Positions 7,979-17,589 are shown, counted from the stretch's first letter. The stretch is DNA of 48,710 nt from Spartobacteria bacterium (GCA_003169975.1 PNAA01000049.1:57499-106208); one strand, 5' to 3'. A program made the numbers and translations. The notes: generated from the letters alone by a model not told the origin.

Positions 7979-9079
7979 GTGAAATTGATGACGGCGACCG
8001 CCAGCATCGTCAATGTGCCGCCGCCGACGCGCGCGCACAAATCTGAAAGACGGTCGCCAACCGCCGCCGTGCGACGTTTCCTTCGCCCTCTGATCGGCTG
8101 CGGCGTGGTGGTGTCGACGCTTTGCGTGCTGGGCGTGCTCATCTGGCAGGGAATCACCGCGCAGGGCGCGCCCGACCCGACGCAGCCGCAGACCAGCCCG
8201 GCGATGGCGTTCCTCGATATCGGCGTGCTCGTTTTCCGCGAAGGCCTCGAGTGCATTCTCGTGCTCGCGGCGCTCACCGCCAGCATGACCGGGAGCAAAG
8301 CGGTCCATCGTCGGCCCGTCGCGCTCGGAGCGGGGCTGGGCTTTGTCGCCACCGGCGTCACCTGGTTGATCGCCATCGGCATCATGAAACAACTGATCGA
8401 CAGCGTACCGGCGCTTGATCTGCAGGCGGCGACGGGGTTGCTCGCGGTCGTCGTGCTGGTCGTGATCATGAACTGGTTCTTCCACAAGATTTATTGGGGC
8501 GGCTGGATTCGCGCGCATAACCGGAGGAAGAAAACGCTGCTCACCAGCGCCAGCTCGGTGCAGATCTCGCAGCGCCGTCTCCTTTGGGGCTTGGTCCTGC
8601 TCGGCTTCACCTCGCTTTATCGAGAAGGCTTCGAGGTCGTGCTTTTCCTGCAAAGTTATCGGCTGAAATTCGGCAACGGCGTCGTTTTGGAAGGCGCTCT
8701 CGTCGGTCTCATCCTCTCGGGGATGGTCGCAGTCCTCACCTTCGGCCTGCAGAAGCGGCTGCCTTATCGCCGCATGCTGATCACCACTGGCATTCTGCTC
8801 GGCGTCGTGCTGCTCGTGATGGTGGGCGAACAGGCGCAGGAGATGCAGCTCGCGCATTGGATCTCCACGACGCCCATCCCAGCGCTGGAATCGATGCTTC
8901 GCCCGTGGATGGGTCTCTGGTTCGCTGTCTTCCCGACGGTGGAAACGCTCGCCGCGCAACTGCTCGCTGCGATCGTCGTGATCGGCTCCTATTACGGCGC
9001 GAAACACCTGAGCCGAAACGGAATCCCGATTCTGCCGGCTCAGCCTAACGACGATTCGGCGGCCGCGGCCCGAAGGTGA
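7979..9079 (+). CDS. FTR1-family iron permease
   Basis: This 366-aa polytopic membrane protein has two REGxE iron-translocation motifs, REGLE at residues 87-91 and REGFE at 215-219, the hallmark of FTR1/EfeU permeases. About seven hydrophobic segments surround them. The soluble N-terminus (~35 residues, Pro/Arg-rich) is longer than usual. Translation may start at GTG 7979 or ATG 7988. No ferroxidase, cupredoxin or EfeO/EfeB partner is adjacent, so the oxidase partner, if any, is elsewhere. Its 3' end overlaps the convergent methyltransferase gene by 35 bp. Confidence 0.9.
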   Translation: MKLMTATASIVNVPPPTRAHKSERRSPTAAVRRFLRPLIGCGVVVSTLCVLGVLIWQGITAQGAPDPTQPQTSPAMAFLDIGVLVFREGLECILVLAALTASMTGSKAVHRRPVALGAGLGFVATGVTWLIAIGIMKQLIDSVPALDLQAATGLLAVVVLVVIMNWFFHKIYWGGWIRAHNRRKKTLLTSASSVQISQRRLLWGLVLLGFTSLYREGFEVVLFLQSYRLKFGNGVVLEGALVGLILSGMVAVLTFGLQKRLPYRRMLITTGILLGVVLLVMVGEQAQEMQLAHWISTTPIPALESMLRPWMGLWFAVFPTVETLAAQLLAAIVVIGSYYGAKHLSRNGIPILPAQPNDDSAAAARR

Positions 9080-9770
9080 CCCGGTGCTGGTCGATCCGCG
9101 CGCCGCGAGCGATGAAGTAGCGCCGCAATTCCTCGGTGTAAAAGGTGCCATCGTTCTCCTGATTGAACCCGAGCCGGATGCGGCCGCCGGGATTCAAACG
9201 CGTCTCGAGATCATCGAGGAGAAACGACCACTCCTTCGGTCCCCAGAGTGCCGGGCTCTTGTGTCCATTAAAGCAAATCATAAACGCCGTGATGAGATCG
9301 AACTTGCGGTCGAAAGCCGGCAACGGCTGAAACGCTTCCACCCTCCAGAGCACGCGCTTCAGCCCGAGCGCCTCGAACATTTCCGCATACATCGGCACAT
9401 CCTCGATATCGAGCCCGAGCGCGTCGTGGCCGAGCCATTGGCAAATGTAGAGGAAGTAGCCGGCGCCCGAGCCGATATCGAGAATGTGCTTTCGCCGGCC
9501 CCAATCGAGCTCGAGCTCACGGACCCGGCGCAGGTTGATCGCGACCCACCTTTTGAGATCGAGATATTTCCGCCAACTGCCACCCGGATTTTCGACCGCG
9601 TAACGCTCGTAAATCGCCTGGAATTCCAGCCGCTCGATGCTGGCGATGATCTTCCCGGCGTCGAGGCGAAAAACAAATCGCCGGGTCAACAGGATGCGGC
9701 CGAGGTGTTGCTTCGCGCTGCGCACGGTGCGCGGGTTGGCCAGTTTTGCGAGCTTGTGTGAGAGGCGCAT
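9045..9770 (-). CDS. Class I SAM-dependent methyltransferase
   Basis: The 241-residue protein (ATG at 9770; a TTG 15 codons earlier is also possible) has motif I ILDIGSGAGYFLYI, an acidic ribose-binding motif LGLDIED and a post-motif FDLITAFMICF. This is the Methyltransf_11/25 type. The N-terminal ~80 residues are helical and basic. The substrate cannot be assigned; homologues of this style often sit in surface-polysaccharide loci. It converges on the iron permease gene with a 35-bp overlap, and its TAG stop codon is part of a CGTTAGGC octamer at 9043. Confidence 0.82.
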   Translation of the reverse strand: MRLSHKLAKLANPRTVRSAKQHLGRILLTRRFVFRLDAGKIIASIERLEFQAIYERYAVENPGGSWRKYLDLKRWVAINLRRVRELELDWGRRKHILDIGSGAGYFLYICQWLGHDALGLDIEDVPMYAEMFEALGLKRVLWRVEAFQPLPAFDRKFDLITAFMICFNGHKSPALWGPKEWSFLLDDLETRLNPGGRIRLGFNQENDGTFYTEELRRYFIARGARIDQHRVTFGPRPPNRR

Positions 9771-9905
9771 GAGAGCGAAGGGCTCTATCCGTAACCCGCG
9801 AGCGGACCAAGTCAAAAGCGTCTTGCGGTCTCGGGCTGGAGCGACCGTAATGGCGAGGAAGGCGGGACGTTTTTCCCTGCTGGAGTCGGATCATTTAACG
9901 TTTCC

Positions 9906-10667
9906 ATGTCGGGATTATTTCACAATTGGCGTCACCCACGGCAGTGTTATCTCATTTGCGGGATCGCCCGCGCAGGGAGCAACCTCTTGAGCGATGGCCT
10001 CCGGGATACCGGCCGCGCAGGCCGGCCGAACCAGTTCTTTCTTCCTTCGTCGGAGAGTCAGTTTCGCGCCGCGCACCATTTCGCCGCGGACGTAACATTT
10101 GCGGATTACGTGCGCGGCATCGTCGAGAAATCAGCAACCTCCAACGAAGTCTTCGGATTCAAATTGATGGGGTGGTATCTGAACGATTTTCTCGAGCGGC
10201 TACGTCAAACCGGCGTCTTTGGCGGAGCGGAGAAATCTGATCTGGAGTTGCTGCTGACGGCGTTTCTCCGTCTGCGCTTCATCCAAATCACGCGTCGTGA
10301 AAAGTTGCGCCAGGCCATTTCCAAGGCCCGCGCCGTTCAAACCGGTCTCTGGAAAGTGCAGGAGGGCAAAACGGCCGCGGCAGGGCCGCAGTTCGATCGG
10401 CTTCTCATCACGCAGTGTCTCAAAGAGGCCGAAGAAGAAGAAAACACCTGGAGTGCTTTCTTTGCCCGTATCGGTCTCGAACCCTTCCGCGTGGAGTACG
10501 AGGAGCTTTGTCGCGATTACGAAACGACCATCCGCGCGGTTTTGGATTTTCTTGAGATTTCGCTGCCGCGTCGGATCAAGATTAGTCAGCCGGCAACGAT
10601 TCGGCAAAGCGATGCGCTTTCGGATGAATGGGATCGACAATATCGCGCAAGCGGCGCGGTTGAGTGA
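9906..10667 (+). CDS. Stf0-like sulfotransferase
   Basis: The 253-aa soluble protein opens with YLICGIARAGSNLLSDGL, a 5'-phosphosulfate-binding loop close to that of PAPS-dependent sulfotransferases. The conserved helix and the pattern FGFKLM, RREKLRQAISKARA and VEYEELCRDY fit the Stf0 (trehalose 2-sulfotransferase) family rather than the large Sulfotransfer_1/3 groups. It would transfer sulfate from PAPS to a small carbohydrate or lipid headgroup. There is no neighbour that names the acceptor. It converges on metG with a 9-bp gap. Confidence 0.82.
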   Translation: MSGLFHNWRHPRQCYLICGIARAGSNLLSDGLRDTGRAGRPNQFFLPSSESQFRAAHHFAADVTFADYVRGIVEKSATSNEVFGFKLMGWYLNDFLERLRQTGVFGGAEKSDLELLLTAFLRLRFIQITRREKLRQAISKARAVQTGLWKVQEGKTAAAGPQFDRLLITQCLKEAEEEENTWSAFFARIGLEPFRVEYEELCRDYETTIRAVLDFLEISLPRRIKISQPATIRQSDALSDEWDRQYRASGAVE

Positions 10668-10676
10668 CTCGCAAGA

Positions 10677-12311
10677 TCAGGCTTCGATCCGAGGAAAAAG
10701 CGGCGCCGGCTTTCCGACCACATGGCCGTCGGGCAGCTTCCCCCACTCCGCCTCGCCTAACGAAAAGCGCGCTTCCTGACCTCTCAGCTCGGGCTCCATC
10801 TTCCAATTGAGCTGGTCGAAAATTCCGTGCGCGGCCTTTGGGAGCATGGGCGAGATGAGGATGGCGATGATGCGGAGCGATTCACACAGCGAGTAAAGTA
10901 TGCAGTTCAGCAGCTTTTCCTGATGATCTTCCTTCGCGAGTTTCCAAGGTGCGGTCTGTTCAACGAGCCTGTTCGCATGGGATGAAATAGCCAGCGGATA
11001 GCCAACAGCGTTTTCAATCGCAAATGGCTCCAACACAATTGACGCGCGCTCCGACCCGTCCAAGGCGTCGACATAGTTCTGCACCTGCGACCAAACCAGC
11101 GCCTCGCAGGTTGAAAGGCGATTATCTTGGACATTTTCCTTCTTCACCTCACCCTCCCGGTACTTCCAACTCATGGTAAGCGAGCGGTTAAGTAGATTAC
11201 CTAATGAGTTTGCAAGGTCGGAGTTGTACCGGCTAACGAGCCGCTCTTCTGAAAAGTCGGCGTCCTTGCCCATCGCAATATCAGTCATCAAGTAATACCG
11301 GAGTGCTTCCGGTCCATATTTGTCGGCTAACGAGTCAGGGTCGACCACGTTGCCTAAAGACTTACTCATCTTCGCGCCGCTGATGTTCCACCAGCCATGG
11401 GCGAGGAACTTCGGCATCTGATCCGTCTCGCCTTCTTTAGAGCCGTCGGGGAAGCCAAGGGCGTGGAGCATGATCGGCCAGTAGATGCCGTGGGCGGGGA
11501 TGAGGATGTCCTTTCCGATGATGTGCAGGGCGGGCCACTTTTCTTGAAAGGATGAAGGCTGAAGGATGAAGGATGAAATGGAGGGATCGTAGCCGAGGAA
11601 GCTGATGTAGTTGGTGAGGGCGTCGAACCAGACGTAGTTGACGTAGTCGCGATCGAAAGGCAGCTCGATGCCCCAGCTCAAGCGCGATTTCGGACGCGAG
11701 ATGCAGAGGTCGCCGCCCAGTTTGTCGACCGCATTGATCAGCTCGGTCTGGCGGAAGTCGGGCTTAACGCAATCGGGATGCGAACGAAGATAACCGAGAA
11801 GCCACTCCTTGTGCTGAGCGAGCCGGAAGTAGTAATTTTCTTCTTCGCGGTGCTCGACCTGGCCCCACTCCGGACCGAACTCGCCATCGGGTCCGCGTTC
11901 TTTGTCGGTCAGGAATTGTTCCTGGCGGACGCTGTAGTAGCCCGCTTGTTTGTCCTTGTAGATCTGTTTCTCGTCGTAGAGTCGCTGCAGAATTCCCTGC
12001 ACACATTTTTTGTGCAATGGATCGGTCGTGGCGGCCCAGACGTCGTAGCGCACGTCGAGCTTTTCCCAGAGGGCGATGAATTTGGCGGTGATCTCGTCGA
12101 CGAATTGTTGCGGAGGCACACCTGCTTTCTCGGCCGATTGTTGCACTTTCTGGCCGTGCTGATCGACCCCGGTGAGGAAGAAAACTTCCTCGCCTTTCAG
12201 CCGGTGATAACGCGCGATGACGTCGGCCAGCACCTTCTCGTAGGCGTGGCCGATGTGCGGCGCGCCGTTGGTGTAGTCGATCGCGGTCGTGATGTAGAAG
12301 GGTTTCGGCAT
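10677..12311 (-). CDS. metG: Methionyl-tRNA synthetase
   Basis: This class I synthetase charges tRNA-Met and initiator tRNA. I start it at ATG 12311 (544 aa), giving MPKPFYITTAIDYTNGAPHI; the frame is open 57 codons further upstream but that part is not family-like. HIGH is present as HIGHAY (19-24), and KMSKS as GAKMSKSLGNVV. There is no C-terminal tRNA-binding (EMAP/Trbp111-like) domain and the zinc knuckle region is reduced, so it is the short single-domain form. A run of the sequence near 11540-11580 (SSFILQPSSF) reads as a small lineage-specific loop. Confidence 0.95.
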   Translation of the reverse strand: MPKPFYITTAIDYTNGAPHIGHAYEKVLADVIARYHRLKGEEVFFLTGVDQHGQKVQQSAEKAGVPPQQFVDEITAKFIALWEKLDVRYDVWAATTDPLHKKCVQGILQRLYDEKQIYKDKQAGYYSVRQEQFLTDKERGPDGEFGPEWGQVEHREEENYYFRLAQHKEWLLGYLRSHPDCVKPDFRQTELINAVDKLGGDLCISRPKSRLSWGIELPFDRDYVNYVWFDALTNYISFLGYDPSISSFILQPSSFQEKWPALHIIGKDILIPAHGIYWPIMLHALGFPDGSKEGETDQMPKFLAHGWWNISGAKMSKSLGNVVDPDSLADKYGPEALRYYLMTDIAMGKDADFSEERLVSRYNSDLANSLGNLLNRSLTMSWKYREGEVKKENVQDNRLSTCEALVWSQVQNYVDALDGSERASIVLEPFAIENAVGYPLAISSHANRLVEQTAPWKLAKEDHQEKLLNCILYSLCESLRIIAILISPMLPKAAHGIFDQLNWKMEPELRGQEARFSLGEAEWGKLPDGHVVGKPAPLFPRIEA

Positions 12312-12364
12312 GCGGGCTCGGAGATATTGCGGGCGCAGGTTGCGCCGCGCAACCGCGACCTTTG

Positions 12365-13093
12365 CTAACGATCCGCCTTTACCGCGAGGAGAGGCGCGCG
12401 CCACCGGCGGTGCAGGATGCGGTGCGTGCGCAGCAGCGGAAAAAGCGCGATGAAGATCACGCTGCTCCACTGCATCGTCCACGGAATCCGCGCGAGGACG
12501 GCGGCGGCCAACGCCACGCCGACCAGCACGAGCAGCCGGTAGATGGTGTGACGGGTGTCGAACCGCTCGAGCTCCGTCAGTTCCAGTTCGTCGCGCAAGC
12601 CGTAGGCATGGAGGTAAAGCAGGGTGAGCGCCGCGTAAACCGCCGCGAACCCGAGATCATAGATCGTGAGCAGATTGGAAAATTGCGCCCTGGCCATCCG
12701 CACGTGGTGCGCTGCGTTGCCGAAGACGAGGCCGGTGATGCTGATGTTAAAGAGAAATTTCAGCGGATAGATGTAAAACAAAACGACGAAGAGCAGCACG
12801 CAGGTGAGAAAGCGCGTCCGGCCGTCGTCGAGTCCGTAGCGGCGGCAGAATTTGTAATGGCTGTTCCAAATGAGGGCGAGGAAGAGAAAGCAGAGCGCAA
12901 ACGCCGGAAAGCCGCGCATCGCTTCAAAAAGATCGCCGACTGTTTTCGGAACATCGAGCGAGACGACGAGCAAGGTGAGGGCGAAACCGAAAACGGCGTC
13001 GCTGAAGCTTTCGAGGCGAGTGACCTCGAGACCGCGCTGGAGAAAGCCATCAATGACTTCGCGATCGTGTCTGGCGCGGTCGGCGCGGAACAT
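12365..13093 (-). CDS. TMEM175-family (DUF1211) potassium channel-like membrane protein
   Basis: With the ATG at 13093 the product has 242 residues. The first membrane helix carries RLESFSDAVFGFALTLLVV, matching the RxxxFSD signature of bacterial TMEM175 proteins, which form tetrameric potassium-permeable channels. Five or six further hydrophobic segments follow. The longer open frame upstream (to 13255) is basic and unlike the family, so I excluded it. Its TAG stop lies in TCGTTAGC, one base off the abundant CGTTAGGC octamer. It lies 53 bp upstream of metG on the same strand; no functional link is implied. Confidence 0.82.
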   Translation of the reverse strand: MFRADRARHDREVIDGFLQRGLEVTRLESFSDAVFGFALTLLVVSLDVPKTVGDLFEAMRGFPAFALCFLFLALIWNSHYKFCRRYGLDDGRTRFLTCVLLFVVLFYIYPLKFLFNISITGLVFGNAAHHVRMARAQFSNLLTIYDLGFAAVYAALTLLYLHAYGLRDELELTELERFDTRHTIYRLLVLVGVALAAAVLARIPWTMQWSSVIFIALFPLLRTHRILHRRWRAPLLAVKADR

Positions 13094-13351
13094 GGAGCAC
13101 TTTGATAAGCGAGCCGGTAGCGCGCGACAAGCGGTTAACGAGGCGCGGAGATCGTTGCTCCGGTCATGCGAACTGACGAAACGCCGCGCGGGCTGGCGCG
13201 GGCGATTCCGTTCCGGGTAGCGCATGCGTCCAGCGTGCTGGTTGCGGTGTTCCACCGCAACGGACTTTTCTTAAAGCGCCGCCATTCTCCTGACGTTCTC
13301 GCGGTTAGGAAAGTTCGTTGCCGCGAGACGCGGCCGTACCCAGGTAAAGCG

Positions 13352-14647
13352 CTATTCCAACCCGAGCGCGTGAAACGTTTGGTCCACGTAGCGGAAGTGC
13401 ACGTCGAGCGAGCAGAGCGCATCGATTTCGTCGGCGGAAAGAAGCACGGTGATCTCCGGCTCCTGCTTCGCATTCTCGGCGAAGGATTGGTCGCCTTTCC
13501 AGGTCCGCATCGCGGCGCGTTGCACCGCTTCGTAAGCGGTCTGGCGATTGGCGCCGGCGCGGGTGAGGGCGAGCAGGACCGATTGACTGAAATACAGCCC
13601 CTTCGTTAGGCCGAGATTGCGTTCCATGTTTTCGGGGTAAACCTGGAGGCGCTCGATCAGGTCGCGCAGCTGGTAAAGCATGTAATCGAGCAGCATGCAC
13701 GAATCCGGCAGGATGATCCGTTCCGCGCTTGAGTGGCTGATGTCGCGTTCGTGCCAGAGCGCGACATTCTCGAGCGCCGCGACCGCATTTCCCCTAACGA
13801 CACGGGCGAGTCCGCTTAACCGCTCGGCGGTAATCGGGTTGCGCTTGTGCGGCATGGCCGAACTGCCTTTCTGGCCGGCACTGAAGAATTCCTCCACTTC
13901 GAGCACCTCGGTCCGTTGCAGATGCCGCAACTCAGTCGCCCAGCGATCGATGCTGGAGGCGATGAGCGCGAGCGTGGTGCAAAATTCGGCGTGCCGATCC
14001 CGCTGGATGATCTGGGTGGAGAGGACCGCCGGTCGCAGCCCAAGTTTTTCGCAGACCTGCCGCTCGATCCGCGGGTCGAGATGCGCGTGGGTGCCAACGG
14101 CGCCGCTCAATTTGCCGACTCGGACACGCTCCAAGGTCTGCGTGAGGCGTTCTTCGGCACGGCCGAATTCGTCGAACATGAGCGCGAGCTTGAGCCCGAA
14201 GGTGATCGGCTCCGCGTGGATGCCGTGGCTCCGGCCGATCATCGGCGTCATCTTGTAGCGCCGTGCCTGCTCGCCGGTTACGCGGCGCAGTTCCCGGATG
14301 TCCTCCACTAGAATTTTGCCCGCGGCGACGAGCTGCACCGCCAGCGTCGTATCGAGGATGTCGGACGAGGTAAGGCCCTGATGAATCCAGCGTGCCGCGG
14401 GGCCCACGCTGGCGGCCACGTTTTCGAGGAACGCGATCACATCGTGATTCGTGCGTTTCTCGATCTCGTTGATTGCCGGGATGGAAAACCGGGCGCGCCG
14501 CCGGACCTCCGCCGCGTCGGCCGGCGGAATTTCGCCGATCGCGGCCATGGCTTCGCAGGCGAGGGTTTCGATCTCGAGCCAGATCTCGAACTTCCGCTGC
14601 TCGGACCAGAGCGCGCGCATCTCGGCGCGGGAATAACGATCAATCAC
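13352..14647 (-). CDS. purB: Adenylosuccinate lyase
   Basis: This fumarase/aspartase-superfamily lyase acts twice in purine synthesis, on SAICAR and on adenylosuccinate. The GTG at 14647 gives 431 residues beginning MIDRYSRAEMRALWSEQRKF, as in the family. Catalytic and substrate motifs include TNHDVIAFLE, GLTSSDILDT, RSHGIHAEP and the signature loop GSSAMPHKRNP. The length is that of the shorter Bacillus/Thermotoga-type enzyme. The open frame above GTG is not family-like. A 49-bp gap with a terminator hairpin separates it from the next upstream gene. Confidence 0.95.
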   Translation of the reverse strand: MIDRYSRAEMRALWSEQRKFEIWLEIETLACEAMAAIGEIPPADAAEVRRRARFSIPAINEIEKRTNHDVIAFLENVAASVGPAARWIHQGLTSSDILDTTLAVQLVAAGKILVEDIRELRRVTGEQARRYKMTPMIGRSHGIHAEPITFGLKLALMFDEFGRAEERLTQTLERVRVGKLSGAVGTHAHLDPRIERQVCEKLGLRPAVLSTQIIQRDRHAEFCTTLALIASSIDRWATELRHLQRTEVLEVEEFFSAGQKGSSAMPHKRNPITAERLSGLARVVRGNAVAALENVALWHERDISHSSAERIILPDSCMLLDYMLYQLRDLIERLQVYPENMERNLGLTKGLYFSQSVLLALTRAGANRQTAYEAVQRAAMRTWKGDQSFAENAKQEPEITVLLSADEIDALCSLDVHFRYVDQTFHALGLE

Positions 14648-14693
14648 CGCACGAACATAGAAAGCGCGACGATTGCGGCAAAGCGATTCGTCC

Positions 14694-14733
14694 AAAAAGA
14701 AAGTCGCCCCGGCGGATCAACCACCGGGGCGAC
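14694..14733 (-). terminator. Rho-independent terminator after the small gene at 14764
   Basis: Read on the minus strand: stem GTCGCCCCGG, an 11-base loop, stem CCGGGGCGAC, then TTTCTTTTT. The 10-bp perfect GC stem plus U-rich tail is a textbook intrinsic terminator. It ends the transcript of the small 60-codon gene and lies just upstream of purB. Confidence 0.85.
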
Positions 14734-14763
14734 GCTTCAAACGCGATTCGACCGAAATTTTTT

Positions 14764-14946
14764 TTAGCAGACCCGCGCCCGGCTGAACCGGCCGTTGTTC
14801 TCTACGCGCACCTGGCCACTGCCGAGCAGGTCGGCGACGGCCGCAACGGTCTCCTTCGTATTCTTGGTGCAGGAGCTAACGGCCAAAATCAGATCGCCGA
14901 GTGACAGCGGAGGACGGGTTTTGAGGATTTGGGTATTCTTTTTCAT
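14764..14946 (-). CDS. Small hypothetical protein, SLGDLILAVSSC family
   Basis: Sixty residues from ATG 14946, beginning MKKNTQILKTRPPLSLGD; the core is LILAVSSCTKNTKETVAAVA followed by DLLGSGQVRVENNGRF. The frame is open further upstream to a TTG at 15075, so a 103-residue form is possible. The MKKNT start looks like a natural N-terminus and I prefer it. The fold could be a small winged or helical domain, but I do not recognise it. A strong terminator 30 bp downstream supports it being a real, separately ended gene. Confidence 0.55.
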   Translation of the reverse strand: MKKNTQILKTRPPLSLGDLILAVSSCTKNTKETVAAVADLLGSGQVRVENNGRFSRARVC

Positions 14947-15105
14947 ATGAGGCTCTGCTTTTACGAGCAGATTGAATGCCATTTCCTCGATATAGACGGT
15001 TTTCCCGGCTAAACGTTCAAAAAAAGCCGAAATTTCGCGGAGATTGAGACCGTGTTCCTGACAACAGTGTATCAAACACGAACACTCAGCACTCAGAGAA
15101 AGGCG

Positions 15106-15741
15106 CTATTGCGCTGCTGGCCGCCTAGCGGTGAGGCGCAGAACCAACAGATATAAGACCGCCATTACCGCGAGGAAGATCACAATCCATTGGGACCGGG
15201 TTTTGATAAAGATGAGCCAACCATCGACGTTGGAGATCAGGTCTGGTTGCACCTGATACGCTTTGGCACCCAGATAGGCCAAAACGCTACACCACAGCCC
15301 GGCGCCGGCGATCGTTGCCAGGCTGAATTTCCAAAAATTCATCCGGACGAGCCCGGCCGGATAAGAAATCAGGTGGCGGATGACGGGTAAGACGCGGGCA
15401 AAGAAAACGCCGCCCGTCTCGTAACGCTGCAACCAGATTTCGGCACGCTCCAGTGTCTCCGGCGGAATGAGGAAATACCTTCCAAAGTTCAGGAGCACGG
15501 GCCGCCCGATCACGAGACAGATCCAATAGCCAAACGCGGCGCCGAGGTAGGACCCGAGCGTGCCGGCCAGGATGACGCCGGCGAGGTTGAGATCGCCACG
15601 GGCGGCGAGAAATGCCGCGGGCGGAATGATAATCTCGCTGGGAATCGGGATGATGGAACTCTCCATCGCCATGAGCAGGATGATGCCCCAATAACCGCCG
15701 TGCAAAACCCAGCCAAACCAGACTTCAAGTAAATGATGCAT
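15106..15741 (-). CDS. DedA family membrane protein
   Basis: The 211-aa inner-membrane protein shows the DedA/SNARE-associated (VTT) domain: the acidic motif ESSIIPIPSEIIIPPAAFLA in the first re-entrant region, GSYLGAAFGYWI, and the arginine-containing FFARVLPVIRHLISYPAG. DedA proteins are now thought to be lipid flippases or scramblases (undecaprenyl-phosphate or phosphatidylethanolamine), needed for envelope stability. No partner gene is adjacent on the strand. Confidence 0.9.
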   Translation of the reverse strand: MHHLLEVWFGWVLHGGYWGIILLMAMESSIIPIPSEIIIPPAAFLAARGDLNLAGVILAGTLGSYLGAAFGYWICLVIGRPVLLNFGRYFLIPPETLERAEIWLQRYETGGVFFARVLPVIRHLISYPAGLVRMNFWKFSLATIAGAGLWCSVLAYLGAKAYQVQPDLISNVDGWLIFIKTRSQWIVIFLAVMAVLYLLVLRLTARRPAAQ

Positions 15742-15840
15742 AGAGAGATTTCAGATTTCAGATTTCAAATTTCGGACTTAGCCTCAAACACACGTCGGTA
15801 GTTCAATCGCAATTCGACATTCCGCAATCGCAAAATCCAC

Positions 15841-17589
15841 ATGATTTATCGGCGCGTGCTTCGCTATTACCGGCCATTTCTGGCGCCGACCATCGCCGCC
15901 CTGGTGCTCACGCTCGTCGGAATCGGCGTCAACCTGCTCAAACCGTGGCCGCTCAAATTCATCGTTGATCAAATCCTCCCCGCCACCTCGGCCTTTCGGC
16001 ACGCGCATGCGGATTTTCGACGGTTTATTCCCCTGCTCTGTCTCGCGCTCATCGGTCTGCAACTGGTTTGGGGCATCATCAATCTGATTACCAATTACAT
16101 CTTCGTGAAGATTGGATTGCAGGCCCTGCTCAAGCTCCGCACCGATCTTTACGCCTACCTGCAATCGCTCTCGCTCAAATACCACGACGCGCGCCGCTCG
16201 GCCGATTCGAGCTTCCGCGTCGCTTACGATTCGCAGGCCATCCAGACGATCTACAACAAGGGCTTCACCAACATCTTCGGCTCCGTCATCACCCTCATCG
16301 GGACGTTCTTCATTATGCTGCGACTCGATTGGCAGCTCACCTTGCTGTCGTTAGGCATCGTGCCGCTGATCGTCGGCGCGATCTATTTTTTCGCGCACCG
16401 GATTCGGACGGAATCAACCTCACTCCAGGAACAGGAAAGCGCCGTCCTTGTGCAAACGCAGGAAGGCCTGGGCGCGATTCGCATGGTGCACGCTTTTGGC
16501 CGCGAAGATTTCGAGGTCTCGCAATTTCATCAGCGCGCGCAGCAAAGTTTGCAGGCCAACCTGCGTCTCACCCTCACGAACGTGAAAAGCGCGCTCGTCA
16601 TCAGCACGCTCACAGTCATTGGAACGTCGGCGATGTATTACCTCGGCACGTTGCACGTTCTCGACGGCCGGCTCACCCTCGGCGCGCTGCTCGTTTTCAG
16701 CGCTTATCTGCTCATGCTTTATCAACCGCTCGAAGCGCTCACCTACACCGCCTGGGCAATGGAAGGCGCTACCGCCGGCGCGCGGCGTTGCTTCGAGGTG
16801 CTCGATCGCGAAGACGATGTGCGCGATTCGCCCGGCGCGGTCGAGATCTCGCAAACCCGCGCCGCGATCGGATTCGATCAGGTCAGCTTCAGCTACGACG
16901 AGCAACACCCGGTCCTGAGCGGAGTCGACCTCCAGATTTTGCCTAACCAGATCGTCGCCCTAGTCGGCGGAACGGGCGCAGGCAAGAGCACCCTGCTCAG
17001 TTTGGTGCCGCGGTTTTACGATCCGAGCGCGGGCGTCGTTTCGCTCGATGCCCGCGACGTGCGCGAGATCACCAAGAAATCGCTCCGCGCGCAGGTCGCG
17101 ATTGTCCTCCAGGACACGCTGCTTTTTTCCACCACCATCCGCGAAAACATCGCCTACGGCCGGCCCGGCGCGACCGACGCCGAGATTCGCGAAGCCGCGC
17201 GCCGGGCGCAAGCGGATGATTTCATCAGCCGTTTGCCTAACGAATACGACAGCGCGGTCGGCGAACGCGGCGGGCATTTGAGCGTCGGCCAGCGGCAACG
17301 CATCGGGATTGCGCGCGCCTTTCTAAAGAACGCGCCCATCCTGCTCCTCGACGAGCCCACTTCCGCGCTCGACCCGACGACCGAGGCTGCCATCATGGAG
17401 ACGATCAAGGAACTGATGCACGGCCGCACCACGCTCATCGTTACGCATCGCCTCGCCACCATTCACAACGTCGACCAAATTGTTGTCCTCGAGCACGGCC
17501 GGATCGTCGAGAGCGGACGCGGCGCCGAGCTCGTCGCGCGCGGCGGCGCCTATGCGACGCTCTACGCCGCCGGCAACTATCCTGGTTGA
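15841..17589 (+). CDS. ABC exporter, MsbA/lipid-exporter type half-transporter
   Basis: The 582 residues have a type IV ABC transmembrane domain (~1-320, six helices), then a nucleotide-binding domain. The NBD has Walker A GGTGAGKST, Q-loop QVAIVLQDTLLFSTTIREN, signature LSVGQRQRIGIARA, Walker B ILLLDEPTSALD and the H-loop VTHRLAT. This fused half-transporter layout dimerises to export lipids, lipopolysaccharide cores, peptides or drugs. Neighbouring acyltransferase and glycosyltransferase genes suggest a lipid-linked glycan cargo, but that is inference. It is preceded by an AT-rich stretch with ATTTCAGATTTCA microrepeats. Confidence 0.9.
   Translation: MIYRRVLRYYRPFLAPTIAALVLTLVGIGVNLLKPWPLKFIVDQILPATSAFRHAHADFRRFIPLLCLALIGLQLVWGIINLITNYIFVKIGLQALLKLRTDLYAYLQSLSLKYHDARRSADSSFRVAYDSQAIQTIYNKGFTNIFGSVITLIGTFFIMLRLDWQLTLLSLGIVPLIVGAIYFFAHRIRTESTSLQEQESAVLVQTQEGLGAIRMVHAFGREDFEVSQFHQRAQQSLQANLRLTLTNVKSALVISTLTVIGTSAMYYLGTLHVLDGRLTLGALLVFSAYLLMLYQPLEALTYTAWAMEGATAGARRCFEVLDREDDVRDSPGAVEISQTRAAIGFDQVSFSYDEQHPVLSGVDLQILPNQIVALVGGTGAGKSTLLSLVPRFYDPSAGVVSLDARDVREITKKSLRAQVAIVLQDTLLFSTTIRENIAYGRPGATDAEIREAARRAQADDFISRLPNEYDSAVGERGGHLSVGQRQRIGIARAFLKNAPILLLDEPTSALDPTTEAAIMETIKELMHGRTTLIVTHRLATIHNVDQIVVLEHGRIVESGRGAELVARGGAYATLYAAGNYPG

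Noticed and set aside
12312-12482. 57-codon N-terminal extension of MetG
   Set aside because: It is not family-like, and the HIGH motif lies at the usual distance from ATG 12311.
13241-13261. GTTGCGGTG-TTC-CACCGCAAC hairpin as a terminator
   Set aside because: It points to no plus-strand gene; on the minus strand the T-tract is on the wrong side.
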